Assembly (NCBI GenBank): GCA_014237955.1
Contig: JABABY010000107.1
Location: forward strand, 1 to 6,917
Length of the DNA stretch: 6,917 bases
Direction: 5' to 3'
From: Planctomycetota bacterium
Lineage (GTDB): Bacteria; Planctomycetota; Planctomycetia; Pirellulales; UBA7805
In this document: positions 6,275-6,917 of the stretch, piece by piece
Numbering within the stretch: the stretch's first letter is position 1
How the letters are laid out: each line of letters begins with the position of its first letter
Notes under the pieces: model-generated
What the model was told of the DNA's origin: nothing
What the model saw: only the letters and a program-made list of their open reading frames with translations
Database searches by the model: none
Translations under genes and position numbers: made by a program

Positions 6275-6917
6275 ATGATCAATAGCGATCGAGCGAACAT
6301 ACGCATCGGCACACTCGTCCATGCTCAGGCGGCAGCCGAGACAATCGGGCAGATCATCCCGCACGGATTCGAGTCCTTTCAGATCACCTTCGGCCACCAC
6401 GTGGGCGAGATCGATCTGGACCGCATGGCTGGCGAACTTCTCGAAATGTTCGCCACCGCAAAGAACCCACCCGTCATCAGCGCACTAGGCCTCTACGGCA
6501 ACCCGCTGACCGATTCGCAGACGGCGGCCGACTGGGAGCGGGTACTCGATGCTGCACCCCGATTCGGCTGCACGGTCGTGGGTGGATTTACCGGGCGCAT
6601 TCCCGACCAGCCGGTCCCCGATTCGATTCCAGGATTTGCCGACATATTTGCGCCGCTTGCTGCCCGCGCCGAACATTTAGGCGTGCGGATCGCGTTTGAA
6701 AATTGCGACATGCATGGCGACTGGCACCGCGGCGACTGGAACATTGCCCACTGTCCGAGAGCGTGGGAGTTGATGTTTTCGGCGGTACCGAGCGAAGCGA
6801 TTGGGCTGGAGTGGGAACCGTGTCATCAGATGGTCAGTTTCGTCGATCCGCTACCCCAACTTCGACAGTGGGCAGACCGCATCTTCCATATTCATGGCAA
6901 AGATGCCCAGGTGATGT
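6275..6917 (+). CDS. Sugar phosphate isomerase/epimerase, TIM barrel (3' partial)
   Basis: The frame is open from the ATG at 6275 to the right edge, giving 214 residues; the family usually has about 270-350, so the C-terminus is missing. The protein belongs to the xylose isomerase-like TIM-barrel superfamily (AP_endonuc_2). It starts at the first barrel strand (IRIGTLVHA, 9-17). Likely metal ligands and active-site residues are Glu142 in IAFENCD, Glu181 and His184 in WEPCH, and His207 in FHIHGKDA, a well-conserved family motif. The family usually has DPSH where this protein has EPCH, so Glu replaces Asp. Members isomerise or epimerise sugars and related polyols; the substrate cannot be deduced. 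No signal peptide is visible, so it is probably cytosolic. A weak AAGAG (6267-6271) precedes the ATG, and the gene starts 12 bp after the rhomboid stop. Confidence 0.88.
   Translation, partial: MINSDRANIRIGTLVHAQAAAETIGQIIPHGFESFQITFGHHVGEIDLDRMAGELLEMFATAKNPPVISALGLYGNPLTDSQTAADWERVLDAAPRFGCTVVGGFTGRIPDQPVPDSIPGFADIFAPLAARAEHLGVRIAFENCDMHGDWHRGDWNIAHCPRAWELMFSAVPSEAIGLEWEPCHQMVSFVDPLPQLRQWADRIFHIHGKDAQVM

Overview
The window reads as chromosomal DNA of a planctomycete, probably Pirellulaceae-like. The main reason is the large minus-strand protein, which ends in the CxxCH haem domain known as the 'Pirellula/Verrucomicrobium type' (TIGR02603) and is paired with an azurin-like copper domain. 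Base composition is moderate and even. I see no insertion sequence, phage gene, CRISPR array, tRNA or rRNA.

Layout, left to right. (1) From the left edge to 1526 on the plus strand lies the 3' part of a sensor histidine kinase with two PAS domains and a NarL/DesK-type (HisKA_3 plus HATPase_c) kinase core. Its frame is open to the first base, so the real start is outside the window. (2) After a 78-bp convergent gap come two minus-strand genes, 53 bp apart and probably co-transcribed. The upstream one (4276 to 2306) encodes an exported 656-residue protein with a helical region, a type-1 copper domain and a c-type haem domain. The downstream one (2252 to 1605) encodes an OmpH/Skp-like lipoprotein. 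(3) A 615-bp stretch without a recognisable gene (4277-4891) separates these from a plus-strand block and holds promoter-like sequences for both directions. (4) The plus-strand block starts with an unrecognised 109-residue protein that has a near-perfect Shine-Dalgarno. A 174-bp gap with hairpins, a 12-bp palindrome and an extended -10 follows. Then come a GlpG-type rhomboid protease (5396-6262) and, 12 bp later, a sugar phosphate isomerase/epimerase cut off by the right edge (6275-6917).

Functionally, the minus-strand pair looks like envelope machinery: a periplasmic redox protein and an anchored chaperone-like lipoprotein. The rhomboid is an inner-membrane protease. The kinase and the isomerase look like separate regulatory and metabolic functions. 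Nothing in the window ties all genes into one new system. The most unusual item is the single-chain copper and haem protein with its lipoprotein neighbour.
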